Shown piece by piece: positions 16,327-24,163 of a DNA stretch of 34,246 nucleotides. Position numbers and translations under genes: made by a program. Below the pieces are notes generated by a model. That model did no database searches. It was not told where the DNA came from and was given only the letters and a program-made list of their open reading frames with translations. This DNA is from an uncultured Senegalimassilia sp. (GTDB lineage Bacteria > Actinomycetota > Coriobacteriia > Coriobacteriales > Eggerthellaceae): positions 1 through 34,246 of the forward strand of contig NZ_CAKTYH010000009.1 of assembly GCF_934632265.1 (NCBI RefSeq), read 5' to 3'. Numbering within the stretch: the first letter of the stretch is position 1; each line of letters starts with the position of its first letter.

Positions 16327-16513
16327 CCGGGTATTAAGATTAGGGAATCGAGAGCTCGTGGTGGTATTCTGGAGCCGACGTTGGATGCGCCTGCGCGCGT
16401 TAGCGGGAAAGTGGGCGTCTGCTCTGTCTATCGAGCATTAACTGGTGTGGCGATTTTAAGCGACGCAGCCTCGGACGTGCTTCTTGTCAGGCAAAAGCAT
16501 GTGTTCATAAAGC

Positions 16514-16542
16514 AAAAAGGCCATCGGCATGTGCCGATGGCC
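16514..16542 (-). terminator. Terminator of tRNA-Arg
   Basis: GGCCATCGGCA pairs with TGCCGATGGCC and, on the minus strand, is followed by five T residues, 10 bases beyond the tRNA 3' end. Confidence 0.88.
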
Positions 16543-16552
16543 TGAAGTTTCA

Positions 16553-16628
16553 TGGTGCCCCAGATACGATTCGAACGTACGACACCCGCTTTAGGAGAGC
16601 GGTGCTCTATCCCCTGAGCTACTGAGGC
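16553..16628 (-). tRNA. tRNA-Arg (anticodon CCT)
   Basis: A 76-base cloverleaf with encoded CCA. The acceptor arm GCCTCAG pairs with CTGGGGC, the D arm is GCTC/GAGC, and the anticodon stem CCGCT/AGCGG holds loop CTCCTAA. The T arm GTACG/CGTAT has loop TTCGAAT. The anticodon CCT reads AGG. On the minus strand an extended -10 (TGCTACAAT) lies about 10 bases upstream. Confidence 0.96.
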
Positions 16629-16745
16629 GCGCCAAACATTGTAGCATTAAACCTTTTGGCTCGATGCTCGCACATGCCAATATCACGGGTTAAGCTTTGC
16701 GGTGGTTTGCGCGCAGTTACGCTTGATGGAAACGACTGCGTTACG

Positions 16746-17411
16746 TTACGCCTTTGCAAACTCGAGCAGCTGCGCGGGGTCGGAGATGATCGCATCCGCC
16801 TGCGCCTCTTGCAGGGTGCTTGCGGGGTTGTAGCCCCAGTCGACGCCGATCGCGTACGTTCCGGCGTTGTGGGCAACGCGCATGTCGCCGGCCGAGTCGC
16901 CCACGTAGGCGGTGCGCTCGGGGGTGCTGTTCAGCTCGCGGATGGTGCGCAGCAAGCCAGTGGGGTCGGGCTTGCGGGGAATATCCTCGCATTCGCCGTG
17001 CAATACCTCGAAGATGTCGGGGAGGAACCGCGGGATAATGTCCTTCACGCCGCCCTCGTATTTGTTCGAGAGCACCGCAAGCTTGCATCCTCGCGCCTTC
17101 AGCTCGGCCAGCGTCTCGGGCATGTGCGCGTAATGGCGTGTGCGGGCGTGCCCGGTTTGAGGGTAAAGCGCCTTCCAATATTCAAGCGCCTCGGCGCATA
17201 CGGTTTCGGGGGTCCCCTCGGGAAGAGCACGGTAGATCAGGCGTTGCGCGCCGTCGCCCACGAAGCTGTGGATGGCGGCATCGGTATGCGTGGGGTAGCC
17301 GAAATGGACAAGCGTTTCGTTGGTGACATGGATGAGGTCGGGCATGGTGTCCAGGATGGTTCCATCCAGGTCGAAGATGAACGTGTCGAATACAGGTTGC
17401 GATTCGGTCAT
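16746..17411 (-). CDS. HAD-family phosphatase, phosphoglycolate phosphatase-like
   Basis: A 221-aa cytosolic HAD hydrolase. Motif I is DLDGT with nucleophile Asp14 and acid/base Asp16; motif II is in LAVLSNK; motif III is the Lys of RKPDP; motif IV is GDSAGD. The helical cap lies between motifs I and II, as in the Gph/PGMB subfamily. The substrate is a small phosphate monoester; 2-phosphoglycolate is the usual guess but is not proven. The ATG at 17411 is preferred over 17414 because AGGAGG is then five bases away. It sits between two tRNA genes on the same strand, with no functional partner nearby. Confidence 0.9.
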   Translation of the reverse strand: MTESQPVFDTFIFDLDGTILDTMPDLIHVTNETLVHFGYPTHTDAAIHSFVGDGAQRLIYRALPEGTPETVCAEALEYWKALYPQTGHARTRHYAHMPETLAELKARGCKLAVLSNKYEGGVKDIIPRFLPDIFEVLHGECEDIPRKPDPTGLLRTIRELNSTPERTAYVGDSAGDMRVAHNAGTYAIGVDWGYNPASTLQEAQADAIISDPAQLLEFAKA

Positions 17412-17463
17412 CATTGCCTCCTGAAAATGAAAACGACGGCTCTGGGCCGTCGTTGATGATCGA

Positions 17464-17538
17464 TGGAGCGGGTGACGGGACTCGAACCCGCGAATGCGAG
17501 CTTGGGAAGCTCGTGCCTTACCACTTGGCGACACCCGC
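17464..17538 (-). tRNA. tRNA-Gly (anticodon CCC)
   Basis: A 75-base cloverleaf with encoded CCA. The acceptor GCGGGTG pairs with CACCCGC, the D arm is GCC/GGC, and the anticodon stem CGAGC/GCTCG holds loop TTCCCAA. The T arm is GCGGG/CCCGT with loop TTCGAGT. The anticodon CCC reads GGG. Confidence 0.96.
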
Positions 17539-17574
17539 ATGCTTGGCAGGCGCTCCTTGCCATACCGTGTGAGC

Positions 17575-17580
17575 ATTATA
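17575..17580 (-). promoter_or_regulatory. Putative -10 element of tRNA-Gly
   Basis: A consensus TATAAT on the minus strand about 37 bases before the tRNA 5' end. No good -35 is seen at the proper distance. Confidence 0.4.
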
Positions 17581-17666
17581 GCCTAAAACGCGCGAATGCG
17601 GGCAGGGAATGGGAAACGCATGCGAAATTCCCCACACCTAGGCATTACGAACGCGATCGCACCGGC

Positions 17667-17993
17667 TTATGAATACGGATCGAACTGCCAATCAGGGGCT
17701 TGGCGTGGGATGGCGATGCTTGCTGGGTCGAACCGACCGAACAACAGCTCCTCCGGCGTGGTCTCAAGCGCATCCGCAAGATCTTCGACCATCGAAAGAC
17801 GCACATTAGCCGTGCCTTTCTCGATCTTGTTGAGTTGCGGCCGCCCGATGCCGATCATGGCTGCGAAGCAGGTTTTGGTGATCCGGCCCTTTTCGCGCAG
17901 CCGCTTCACGTTGCGGCCGAGCGTGACGGCCATCTTCGGCTCGTCAGCGGGCGCATTCGCCAGCTCATCGATATGTGGGACGGAAGTCTGCAT
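17667..17993 (-). CDS. Small XRE-family helix-turn-helix regulator
   Basis: A 108-aa protein with a Cro/CI-type helix-turn-helix at about residues 24-85: LGRNVKRLREKGRITKTCF, then IGIGRPQLNKIEKGTANVRLSMVEDLADAL. The recognition helix region is GRPQLNKIE. A short Pro/Asp-containing tail follows, without an effector domain. The start is uncertain: ATG 17993 lacks a Shine-Dalgarno, and Met at 17933 is an alternative. It lies alone between tRNA-Gly and the LCP gene. No toxin partner or phage genes are near, so its target is unknown. Confidence 0.78.
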   Translation of the reverse strand: MQTSVPHIDELANAPADEPKMAVTLGRNVKRLREKGRITKTCFAAMIGIGRPQLNKIEKGTANVRLSMVEDLADALETTPEELLFGRFDPASIAIPRQAPDWQFDPYS

Positions 17994-18346
17994 GTATCGA
18001 GCGTAACGGCACGATTACGCAACGCTGTAATCCACAGGTTACGTTTCAAGGGTATTTTTCAGGAAATAGAAGCGTTGCTACCTATATATATCGGTAGGGA
18101 ATGTGCGAACTCCCGTGAACACCCTGTTTCGGCCGCATGCCATTTTTATGGTTGTCAATCTGGGATGATACAATGCACGATGATTAATTGGGGCTTGGTG
18201 TGTAGTTATAGGCCGCTCGTCAAGCCGCTGAAGGAAAGTTGAAATCGGGCAGCGTAGGCACCATGCCGGTGGGGAGCCGCATGGAATCTGTGCGGTGCGG
18301 AAGAAGGTAACGCAGGCCCGAACGGACTGCTGTGAGGAGATCTTGC
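17994..18346. other. Intergenic region upstream of the LCP gene
   Basis: No gene is supported. The region is A+T-richer near 18060-18190 and contains TATATATA (from 18082). An extended -10 (TGATACAAT, 18166-18174) is the best promoter candidate for the LCP gene, implying a leader of about 165 nt. A 9-codon ORF (18281-18310, MESVRCGRR) with GGGGAG upstream lies in that leader; its meaning is doubtful. Confidence 0.4.
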
Positions 18347-19864
18347 ATGGCATTCAAAAAGAACCGCCGTCCCCAAGCGAACGATCCGCTAGCTTCCCAA
18401 GTGCCCGCCGGCTACCGCCCGGCGTTTACGCCCGGCTCCCAAGGCCCTGGCGCGAACAACGCGTTTCGCAATCAGGCGGGCGCGTCGCAGTATTCGCGTT
18501 CGAACCCGCAATATTCTTCGCAGCGTTCGCGTAAGTCCGGCAAGGGCAAGAAGATCGCCCTTGGTGTCTGCTGCGCGCTGATCGTCGCCCTTATCGGATG
18601 CGGAACCGCGTTCGCCGTTTGGTACAACAACGTGAACAGCCAGCTGAACACGGGCGGCAAAACGTCCGAGGAGCTGGAGAACATCAACGAGCAGCTGGTC
18701 AGCTCCAGCTTCAACGAGCCGTTCTACATGATGCTCATCGGTTCGGACAAGCGCGAAGGCGATGACGAAGGCGGTGCACGCTCCGACACGAACATCGTGG
18801 TGCGCGTGGACCCGACCTCCAACCAGGCAACGCTCGTGTCCATCCCCCGCGATACCATGATCGACATCGACGGCTATGGTACGAACAAGTTCAACGCCGC
18901 CTATAACTACGGCGGCGCTGCGGCGACCATCCGCGAGGCAACCCAGCTCACCGGCGTCAACATCTCGCATTACGCCGAAGTCAACTTCGAGGAGCTGGTC
19001 AGCCTGGTCGACGCTGTGGGCGGCGTCGACGTCACGGTCGACGAGCGCATCGACGACACCGATGCCGACAACACCACCGATCATCCCGAGAACCCGCGAA
19101 TCATCATCGAGGCCGGCGAGCAGCACCTTAACGGCGAGCAGGCCCTGGTGTTCGCGCGCAGCCGCGCTTACGTCGACGGCGACTTCACGCGCACGGCCAA
19201 CCAGCGCAAGCTTATCCAAGCCCTTGTCGACAAGGTGCTGGCCCTGCCCGTCACCGAGCTGCCTGGCGTCATTCAGGCTGCGGCGAAGTGCGTCACCACG
19301 GATATGAAGGTCAACGACATCATCTCGCTGGCGCAGCAGTTCAAAGACGATGGCGACCTGGTTATGTACTCCGCCATGCTGCCTTCCATCACCGGTTACG
19401 TCGACGGCGTCTCCTACGTGTTCGCCGATGAGGATAAGGTCACCGAGATGATGAAGGTCGTCGATCAAGGCGGCGATCCCAGCGGCATCACCGGCTCCAC
19501 CAGCAAGCTTGCGCAGAAGTATGGCGCCGGGTCCTCTGCCGGCGGCTCCTCCACGGGCGGTACCGCTACGGGTAGCGGAATGTACGCCGGCAACGATTAC
19601 GATACGGGCGGCACATCTGCGTATAGCGGCGGGTACTCCGCAAGCGGAACCGGCTCTTCGTCCTACTACGGCGGTACGACGGGCGGCGTTACGGGCGGAT
19701 ACGCCGACACGTCGTCCAGCGCATCCGGTGCTGGAACCGGTGGGTATTCCGGTGCGGCGTCCACTGGCGGCTATGTCGACTCATCCGCCGGCGGCTCCAC
19801 TGGCTCGTACGGCACCGGCGGCTACGCAACGGGCACGGGAACCGGTACTGGTTACGCCTACTAA
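18347..19864 (+). CDS. LytR-CpsA-Psr (LCP) family cell-wall glycopolymer ligase
   Basis: A 505-aa membrane-anchored protein. A polar N-terminus rich in Gln, Pro and Arg (1-69) precedes one transmembrane helix (about 70-92); the LCP domain (about 125-375) lies outside. Conserved features are MLIGSDKREG, ARSDTN with Arg145 and Asp147, SIPRDT, NKFNAAYNYGG, and FARSRA with GDFTRTANQRK. LCP enzymes transfer undecaprenyl-linked polymers such as teichoic acids or capsule to peptidoglycan. The last 110 residues or so are an unusual Gly/Ser/Thr/Tyr-rich tail with many GGY, TGG and SSA units, probably disordered in the wall. ATG 18347 has GAGGAG seven bases upstream. It converges with galE across two terminators. 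Confidence 0.92.
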   Translation: MAFKKNRRPQANDPLASQVPAGYRPAFTPGSQGPGANNAFRNQAGASQYSRSNPQYSSQRSRKSGKGKKIALGVCCALIVALIGCGTAFAVWYNNVNSQLNTGGKTSEELENINEQLVSSSFNEPFYMMLIGSDKREGDDEGGARSDTNIVVRVDPTSNQATLVSIPRDTMIDIDGYGTNKFNAAYNYGGAAATIREATQLTGVNISHYAEVNFEELVSLVDAVGGVDVTVDERIDDTDADNTTDHPENPRIIIEAGEQHLNGEQALVFARSRAYVDGDFTRTANQRKLIQALVDKVLALPVTELPGVIQAAAKCVTTDMKVNDIISLAQQFKDDGDLVMYSAMLPSITGYVDGVSYVFADEDKVTEMMKVVDQGGDPSGITGSTSKLAQKYGAGSSAGGSSTGGTATGSGMYAGNDYDTGGTSAYSGGYSASGTGSSSYYGGTTGGVTGGYADTSSSASGAGTGGYSGAASTGGYVDSSAGGSTGSYGTGGYATGTGTGTGYAY

Positions 19865-19881
19865 CGCTTTCGCGGATTTTC

Positions 19882-19914
19882 AAAGGGACGCAGCTTGGCG
19901 CTGCGTCCCTTTTT
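19882..19914 (+). terminator. Intrinsic terminator after the LCP gene
   Basis: AAAGGGACGCAGC pairs with GCTGCGTCCCTTT across TTGGC and ends in a T-run. Confidence 0.92.
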
Positions 19915-19925
19915 CGTTGGAAAGC

Positions 19926-19960
19926 AAAAAGGCCTCGCGATCCAGCAGGATCGCGAGGCC
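19926..19960 (-). terminator. Intrinsic terminator after galE
   Basis: GGCCTCGCGATCC pairs with GGATCGCGAGGCC across AGCA, with five T residues following on the minus strand. Confidence 0.9.
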
Positions 19961-19986
19961 TTGCGTTATCGAGAGCCGGTAACGGA

Positions 19987-21126
19987 TTACTGCTCGGTGG
20001 CGTATCCGTCGGGATTCATGGACTGCCAACGCCAGCTGTCGGCGCACATGCGGTCAAGGTCGTACTCGGCGATCCAGCCCAGCTCGGTGCGCGCCTTGTC
20101 GCAGGCAGCGTAGTTGGTGGCAACGTCGCCGGCGCGGCGCGGCTTGATCTGGTAGGGGATCTCGTGGCCGCAGGCCTTCTCGAACGCATGCACGACGTCG
20201 AGCACGCTCGAGCCCTTGCCGGTGCCAAGGTTGAAGATGCCCACGCCGCGGCGGCTGCCGTCGGCGGCAGCTTCGCCTTCCAGCGATCCCAGGCCCAGCG
20301 CCTTGCCGGTGCCGACCTTGCCGCCCATCCATTCGAGCGCCGCCACATGGCCGCGGGCCAGGTCGACCACGTGGATGTAGTCGCGCACGCCCGTGCCGTC
20401 CGGAGTGTCGTAATCGTCGCCGAACACGCCGACGCATTCCAGCTTGCCCACGGCAACCTGGGCGACGTAGGGCAGCAGGTTGTTCGGGATGCCCTTGGGG
20501 TCCTCGCCGATCAGGCCGCTCTCGTGCGCGCCGATGGGGTTGAAGTAGCGCAGCAGCACGACGTTCCACTCGTTGTCGCCCACGTACAGGTCCGTAAGCA
20601 CCTGCTCGAGCATGCTCTTGGTCCACCCGTAGGGGTTGGTGCAGTCATGCTTGGGGCATTCCTCGGTGATCGGGATGAACTCGGGCTCGCCGTACACCGT
20701 TGCGCTGCTGGAGAACACGATGTTCTTCACGCCGTGATTGCGGGCCACGTCGCACAGCACCAGCGTGCCGGCGATGTTGTTCCAGTAGTACTCAAGCGGC
20801 TTCTGCACGCTTTCACCAACCGCCTTGAAGCCGGCGAAGTGGATGATGGCATCGACGTCGTTTTCGGCGAAGATGGCGTCAAGCGCCTCTCGGTCCAAGA
20901 TGTTCTGCTTATAGAAACGCAGCTGGGCATCGTCGGCGCCGATTCCGCAGATCTTGCGGATGCGGTCGACGGCGATCTGGCTGGAATTGCTCAGGTCGTC
21001 CACGATGACCACGCTGTAGCCTCGCTGGATCAGCTCGACGCACGTGTGGCTGCCGATGAATCCGGCGCCGCCCGTGACCAGGATGCTCAGGTCCTTCTGG
21101 TCTTTCGCCAGTCCCTTGTTTGCCAT
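19987..21126 (-). CDS. galE: UDP-glucose 4-epimerase
   Basis: A 379-aa cytosolic short-chain dehydrogenase/reductase-type enzyme interconverting UDP-glucose and UDP-galactose with bound NAD. The Rossmann motif TGGAGFIGSH lies at about residues 18-27. The catalytic region has SSSATVYG near residue 140 and Tyr166-x-x-x-Lys170 (YGWTK). LLRYFNPIGAH and VRDYIHVVDLA are typical of GalE. A Gly/Ala/Glu-rich insertion of about 15 residues after GTGKALGLG makes it longer than the usual 330-340 residues. AAGGAG precedes ATG 21126 by six bases. It probably supplies UDP-galactose for surface polymers, which fits the neighbouring LCP gene. Confidence 0.95.
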   Translation of the reverse strand: MANKGLAKDQKDLSILVTGGAGFIGSHTCVELIQRGYSVVIVDDLSNSSQIAVDRIRKICGIGADDAQLRFYKQNILDREALDAIFAENDVDAIIHFAGFKAVGESVQKPLEYYWNNIAGTLVLCDVARNHGVKNIVFSSSATVYGEPEFIPITEECPKHDCTNPYGWTKSMLEQVLTDLYVGDNEWNVVLLRYFNPIGAHESGLIGEDPKGIPNNLLPYVAQVAVGKLECVGVFGDDYDTPDGTGVRDYIHVVDLARGHVAALEWMGGKVGTGKALGLGSLEGEAAADGSRRGVGIFNLGTGKGSSVLDVVHAFEKACGHEIPYQIKPRRAGDVATNYAACDKARTELGWIAEYDLDRMCADSWRWQSMNPDGYATEQ

Positions 21127-21317
21127 GAAAGCTCCTTATCCTTTTGAGCATGTCTTGCCTGTACGCGCGAACGCGTTCCAGTTTGCTTCATGGTAGCAGC
21201 ACGACGGTCCCTTGCATGTAAAGAGTTCGAAAGCAACACGCACGCATGGCGAGTCTTAGGAGTCGGCTGCGGTCGGCGCAAAAGGGATGCCGTTCGTTGC
21301 GAATCTCATAAGTGTTC

Positions 21318-21345
21318 TTGAATGAGAACAAATATGTGGTATTCT
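21318..21345 (+). promoter_or_regulatory. Putative extended -10 promoter with overlapping operator
   Basis: TTGAAT and TATTCT are 16 bases apart, with TG one base before the -10. A TGTTCT/AGAACA inverted repeat (21313-21330) overlaps the -35 and could be an operator. Confidence 0.45.
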
Positions 21346-21351
21346 ATTCTC

Positions 21352-21440
21352 ACTTGGAGATAACATATCTTCGATATCTCCTCCCCCTCGTTTCACTCGT
21401 CTGACGCAAAGGCCGCTTCCCCCGCGGCCTTTGCGTCATG
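21352..21440 (+). ncRNA. Candidate C-rich small RNA
   Basis: Downstream of the promoter at 21318 there is a GGAGATA/TATCTCC hairpin (21356-21381), a single-stranded C-rich linker (CTCCCCCTCG), and a perfect 15-bp G+C-rich hairpin (21402-21416 with 21424-21438) whose loop is TTCCCCC. Two unpaired C-tracts complementary to Shine-Dalgarno sequences resemble C-rich small RNAs of other Gram-positive bacteria. No U-run follows the last hairpin. The same DNA can also be read as coding on the other strand. Confidence 0.3.
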
Positions 21441-21549
21441 TTCGGGAACGCTGTCGATATCCCTCTTCGAGCGAATGACCTGCCGACCATCAAGGTATTT
21501 CCGCAGGTCCTTCCAAGAAGCTTGCGGTTCAGGCGTTCCATCGGCGTGA

Positions 21550-22002
21550 TTACCCTCGCTTCTCCCCGAATTTCGGCAGCTTTTTCAGCAACGCCCAGGC
21601 GATCTGCTTGTCTTGGGGAGTTTCCAGGAGAGACTCGAAGTCCAGAAACGATACGGTGGTGCGACCGAGCAAACGGGTCGCCTTCCCGGAGGGAACGGCA
21701 AGGTGGTACGCTTGCCCGAGCAGCGCGGCGCTTTTGCCGTCCGCCGCTATAATGCAGATTGGATCCAGTCCCTCGACCAGGACGAACAGGGCCTGCTGGT
21801 CAAGGTCGCCGGATATAACGTACGTGCATGCTTCGCGTCCGTAGCCGAGGGCCGTCAACGAGCTGTCCAGCGCTTTGACAGCAGCCTCCGAAAGCGGTTC
21901 GGAGCTGATGACGCAGCAGAGCCCGGCATGGGATCCGCTCATATATGGGCCGAACAGTTCCCAGGTTTCGTCCAATGCGACCTCATATTTGTTACCGCTC
22001 AT
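21550..22002 (-). CDS. Unrecognised 150-aa protein
   Basis: I do not recognise a family. The protein has no signal peptide and alternates hydrophobic strands and helices: ALDETWELFGPYM, then GLCCVISSEP with two cysteines, ACTYVISGDL, ALFVLVEGLDPICIIAADG, and a C-terminal LLKKLPKFGEK. The start is taken at Met 22002 (MSGNKYEV); its ribosome site is weak. It is divergent from the small gene, nikR and hypE unit at 22124, so a role in nickel or hydrogenase biology is conceivable but only positional. In the +1 frame the sequence stays open and protein-like for about 52 codons past the stop, without any start codon, so the real product may be about 200 residues. Confidence 0.7.
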   Translation of the reverse strand: MSGNKYEVALDETWELFGPYMSGSHAGLCCVISSEPLSEAAVKALDSSLTALGYGREACTYVISGDLDQQALFVLVEGLDPICIIAADGKSAALLGQAYHLAVPSGKATRLLGRTTVSFLDFESLLETPQDKQIAWALLKKLPKFGEKRG

Positions 22003-22123
22003 GGTTTTTTTCACACCCGCTCTTGCCCTTGAAACGCGTTCGCCGTATAACCGAATCATACCAAGAACGAAAGCAGCTGCGAACGATGCTAAGGGCATCG
22101 TCGCGGAAACGAAGGAGGACGTT

Positions 22124-22378
22124 ATGTGCACTAACGGCATCAACACCGGTCAATTCGAGATGATGATCGAGCAGATCGACGACCATTTGAAGCTTGAGCG
22201 CCGCTGGGCCCATACGCTGGGCCACAAGGCGGGCGACGCCGGCTACGAGAACGTTTCCAAGAAGCTGCACGAGGCTCAGGCGCTCATCGATGACGTGCGC
22301 GCCTTGCTCGACGAGGCGAAGGATGCGCTGGAAGACGACGCCGAGGCTGCCGGCGGCGTTACGGTGGAATTGGTGTAG
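22124..22378 (+). CDS. Small acidic helical protein (84 aa) ahead of nikR
   Basis: An 84-aa soluble protein that I cannot assign. It begins MCTNGINTGQ and is almost all helix from residue 10 to 70 (EMMIEQIDDHLKLERRW, AHTLGHKAG, LHEAQALIDDVRALLDEAK), then acidic with a short tail. Several His, Asp and Glu residues and one Cys could bind metal, but there is no clear motif. GAAGGAGG precedes ATG 22124 by five bases. Its stop is six bases before the nikR start, so it is translated with nikR, and probably belongs to the nickel/hydrogenase unit. Confidence 0.8.
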   Translation: MCTNGINTGQFEMMIEQIDDHLKLERRWAHTLGHKAGDAGYENVSKKLHEAQALIDDVRALLDEAKDALEDDAEAAGGVTVELV

Positions 22379-22384
22379 CCGGTT

Positions 22385-22816
22385 ATGGCGAACGACCTGA
22401 TGAGGTTCTCGGTCGCCATGCCCGAGGACCTGCTGGTGAGCTTCGATCGTCTGGTGGCGCGGCGAGGGCTGGCGAAGAACCGCAGCGAAGTGGTTCGAGA
22501 CCTTGTTCGCGATGCGCTGGTGGAAGACGAGTGCTCGATGCCCGGCGTCGAGGTTGCGGGGTCGCTTACCATCGTGTTCGACCACCATGCAAACGACCTG
22601 CAGGAAAAGCTACACGCCATCCAGCACGAGTACTTCGGCAACATCGTGTCGTCTATGCACGTGCATCTGGATGAGCATATGTGCTTGGAGGTCATCGTGC
22701 TGCGAGGCCATACGGAGCTGGTTCAGAGCATCGCGAACCTCATCCTTGGAACCAAGGGCGTGCAAAACGGCAAGCTTGTGCTCACCGTCGCCGAGCACCA
22801 CCACGAACACGATTAA
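22385..22816 (+). CDS. nikR: Nickel-responsive regulator NikR
   Basis: A 143-aa ribbon-helix-helix repressor with a C-terminal ACT-like nickel-binding domain. The N-terminal DNA-binding strand is MRFSVAMPEDLL, followed by KNRSEVVRDLVRDAL. The nickel ligands of the family appear at the expected places: His81 in QHEYFG, His92 and His94 in MHVHLDEH, and Cys100 in MCLEV. The C-terminus is a His-rich tail (HHHEHD). It normally represses nickel uptake genes when nickel is sufficient. It is nearly contiguous with the small gene upstream, and hypE begins about 60 bases downstream, so it probably tunes nickel supply for the hydrogenase. Confidence 0.94.
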   Translation: MANDLMRFSVAMPEDLLVSFDRLVARRGLAKNRSEVVRDLVRDALVEDECSMPGVEVAGSLTIVFDHHANDLQEKLHAIQHEYFGNIVSSMHVHLDEHMCLEVIVLRGHTELVQSIANLILGTKGVQNGKLVLTVAEHHHEHD

Positions 22817-22877
22817 ACGACATCGGCCGTGCGGATCGAACGCCGTGCGGCCGTTCACATATATAAGGAGCAATGCA

Positions 22878-23900
22878 ATGGATACTGCGGTCATGCTCGG
22901 CCATGGCAGCGGCGGCACCATGATGAAGCGTATCATCGACGAGGTGTTCTTCGCCGCGTATGCAGGCGAGGAGCTTTTGCGCGGCGATGATGCGGCGGTG
23001 CTGCCCGCTCCGGCGCAAGGCGAGCGCCTGGCGTTTTCCACGGATAGCTTCGTGGTCACGCCGCATTTCTTCCCGGGCGGCGATATCGGCCGTCTTGCCG
23101 TATGCGGCACGGTGAACGATGTTGCCACAAGCGGTGCCACCCCGCGCTACCTGAGCTGCGGTTTCGTGCTGGAAGAGGGTTTCCCTATCGAGGACCTCAA
23201 GCGCATTTGCGCCAGCATGGCCGAGGTGGCGAAGGAAGCCGGCGTGCACCTGGTCACGGGTGACACCAAGGTGGTCAATCGAGGCCATGGCGACGGCGTG
23301 TACATCAACACCGCGGGCATCGGCACGCTGCGCGAGGGCGTGAACCTGGGCGGAGCGCAATGCAAACCGGGCGACAAGGTGCTGGTCAGCGGTACGCTGG
23401 GCGATCACGGCATCACCATCATGAGTTGCCGCGAGTCGCTGTCGTTCAAAGCCGACCTGCAAAGCGATGCGGCACCCCTGAACCACCTCATCGCCGAGGT
23501 GCTCGCGGCGGCACCGGGCACGCGCTGCTTCCGCGACCCCACGCGCGGCGGCCTTGCTTCCACGCTCAACGAGCTGGCGTCGCAGTCCGGCGCCGACATC
23601 ACGGTCGAGGAGGACGCCGTTCCCGTGAAACCTGCCGTGCAGGGTGCGTGCGACATGCTCGGATACGATGTTTTACAGGTGGCGAACGAGGGCAAGATGG
23701 TGTGCGTCGTCGCCCCCGAGGACGCCGACGCGGCGCTTGCGGCCATGCGCGCGAACAAGTACGGCGCTGATGCCGCCATCATCGGCGAAGTGTCCGAAGC
23801 GCAGCCCGAGCGCGGCTCGAAGGTGTTCTTGCGCACGGCCTTCGGCGGCACGCGCATCCTGGATATGCTGGTGGGCGAGCAGCTGCCGCGCATCTGCTAA
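22878..23900 (+). CDS. hypE: Hydrogenase maturation protein HypE
   Basis: A 340-aa cytosolic ATP-dependent dehydratase of the PurM/SelD fold. With HypF it converts a carbamoyl group on its C-terminal cysteine to a thiocyanate and gives cyanide to the HypC-HypD iron. Visible features are GHGSGG near the N-terminus, GDDAAVL, TDSFVVTPHFFPGGDIG, GDTKVV, DPTRGG and the obligatory final PRIC. The start ATG 22878 has AAGGAG upstream. It follows nikR and closes with a terminator. The other maturation genes are not adjacent; hypD lies at the left edge of the window. Confidence 0.96.
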   Translation: MDTAVMLGHGSGGTMMKRIIDEVFFAAYAGEELLRGDDAAVLPAPAQGERLAFSTDSFVVTPHFFPGGDIGRLAVCGTVNDVATSGATPRYLSCGFVLEEGFPIEDLKRICASMAEVAKEAGVHLVTGDTKVVNRGHGDGVYINTAGIGTLREGVNLGGAQCKPGDKVLVSGTLGDHGITIMSCRESLSFKADLQSDAAPLNHLIAEVLAAAPGTRCFRDPTRGGLASTLNELASQSGADITVEEDAVPVKPAVQGACDMLGYDVLQVANEGKMVCVVAPEDADAALAAMRANKYGADAAIIGEVSEAQPERGSKVFLRTAFGGTRILDMLVGEQLPRIC

Positions 23901-23927
23901 CCGCGACCGAACGGCAATGGCCCGTTG

Positions 23928-23960
23928 GCCCCGCTCCTTCTCGGGAAGCGGGGCTTTTTT
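23928..23960 (+). terminator. Intrinsic terminator after hypE
   Basis: GCCCCGCT pairs with AGCGGGGC and is followed by six T residues. Confidence 0.9.
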
Positions 23961-24065
23961 GCGTGCTCGGCAGGTGGATTCGGCGCCAAGCCGGTCATGG
24001 CATGTCTGGAACGTCGTTGCGAAAGCGCCGTCATAACCGCTCCCCGGGTATTTTCCTGATTCGTA

Positions 24066-24093
24066 TTGCAATCATCGGCAGTAGTGGTATTGT
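24066..24093 (+). promoter_or_regulatory. Putative promoter of the ferredoxin gene
   Basis: TTGCAA and TATTGT lie 16 bases apart, about 70 bases before the ferredoxin start. Confidence 0.4.
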
Positions 24094-24163
24094 GCCTGCA
24101 TTGCTTAATTGGGGTATGACCCGGTAGCATTTCGCCGGGGCTTATAGACGAGAAGGAGTTACC

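Larger units (their letters stand above)
21127..21549. other. Intergenic region between galE and an unrecognised gene
   Basis: The left part (21127-21310) is the galE upstream region, with no clear promoter seen. From 21313 there is a promoter-like site on the plus strand followed by two hairpins that may be a small RNA. The right part (about 21395-21549) reads on the minus strand as a protein-like continuation of the gene ending at 21550, in a +1 frame. Confidence 0.45.
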
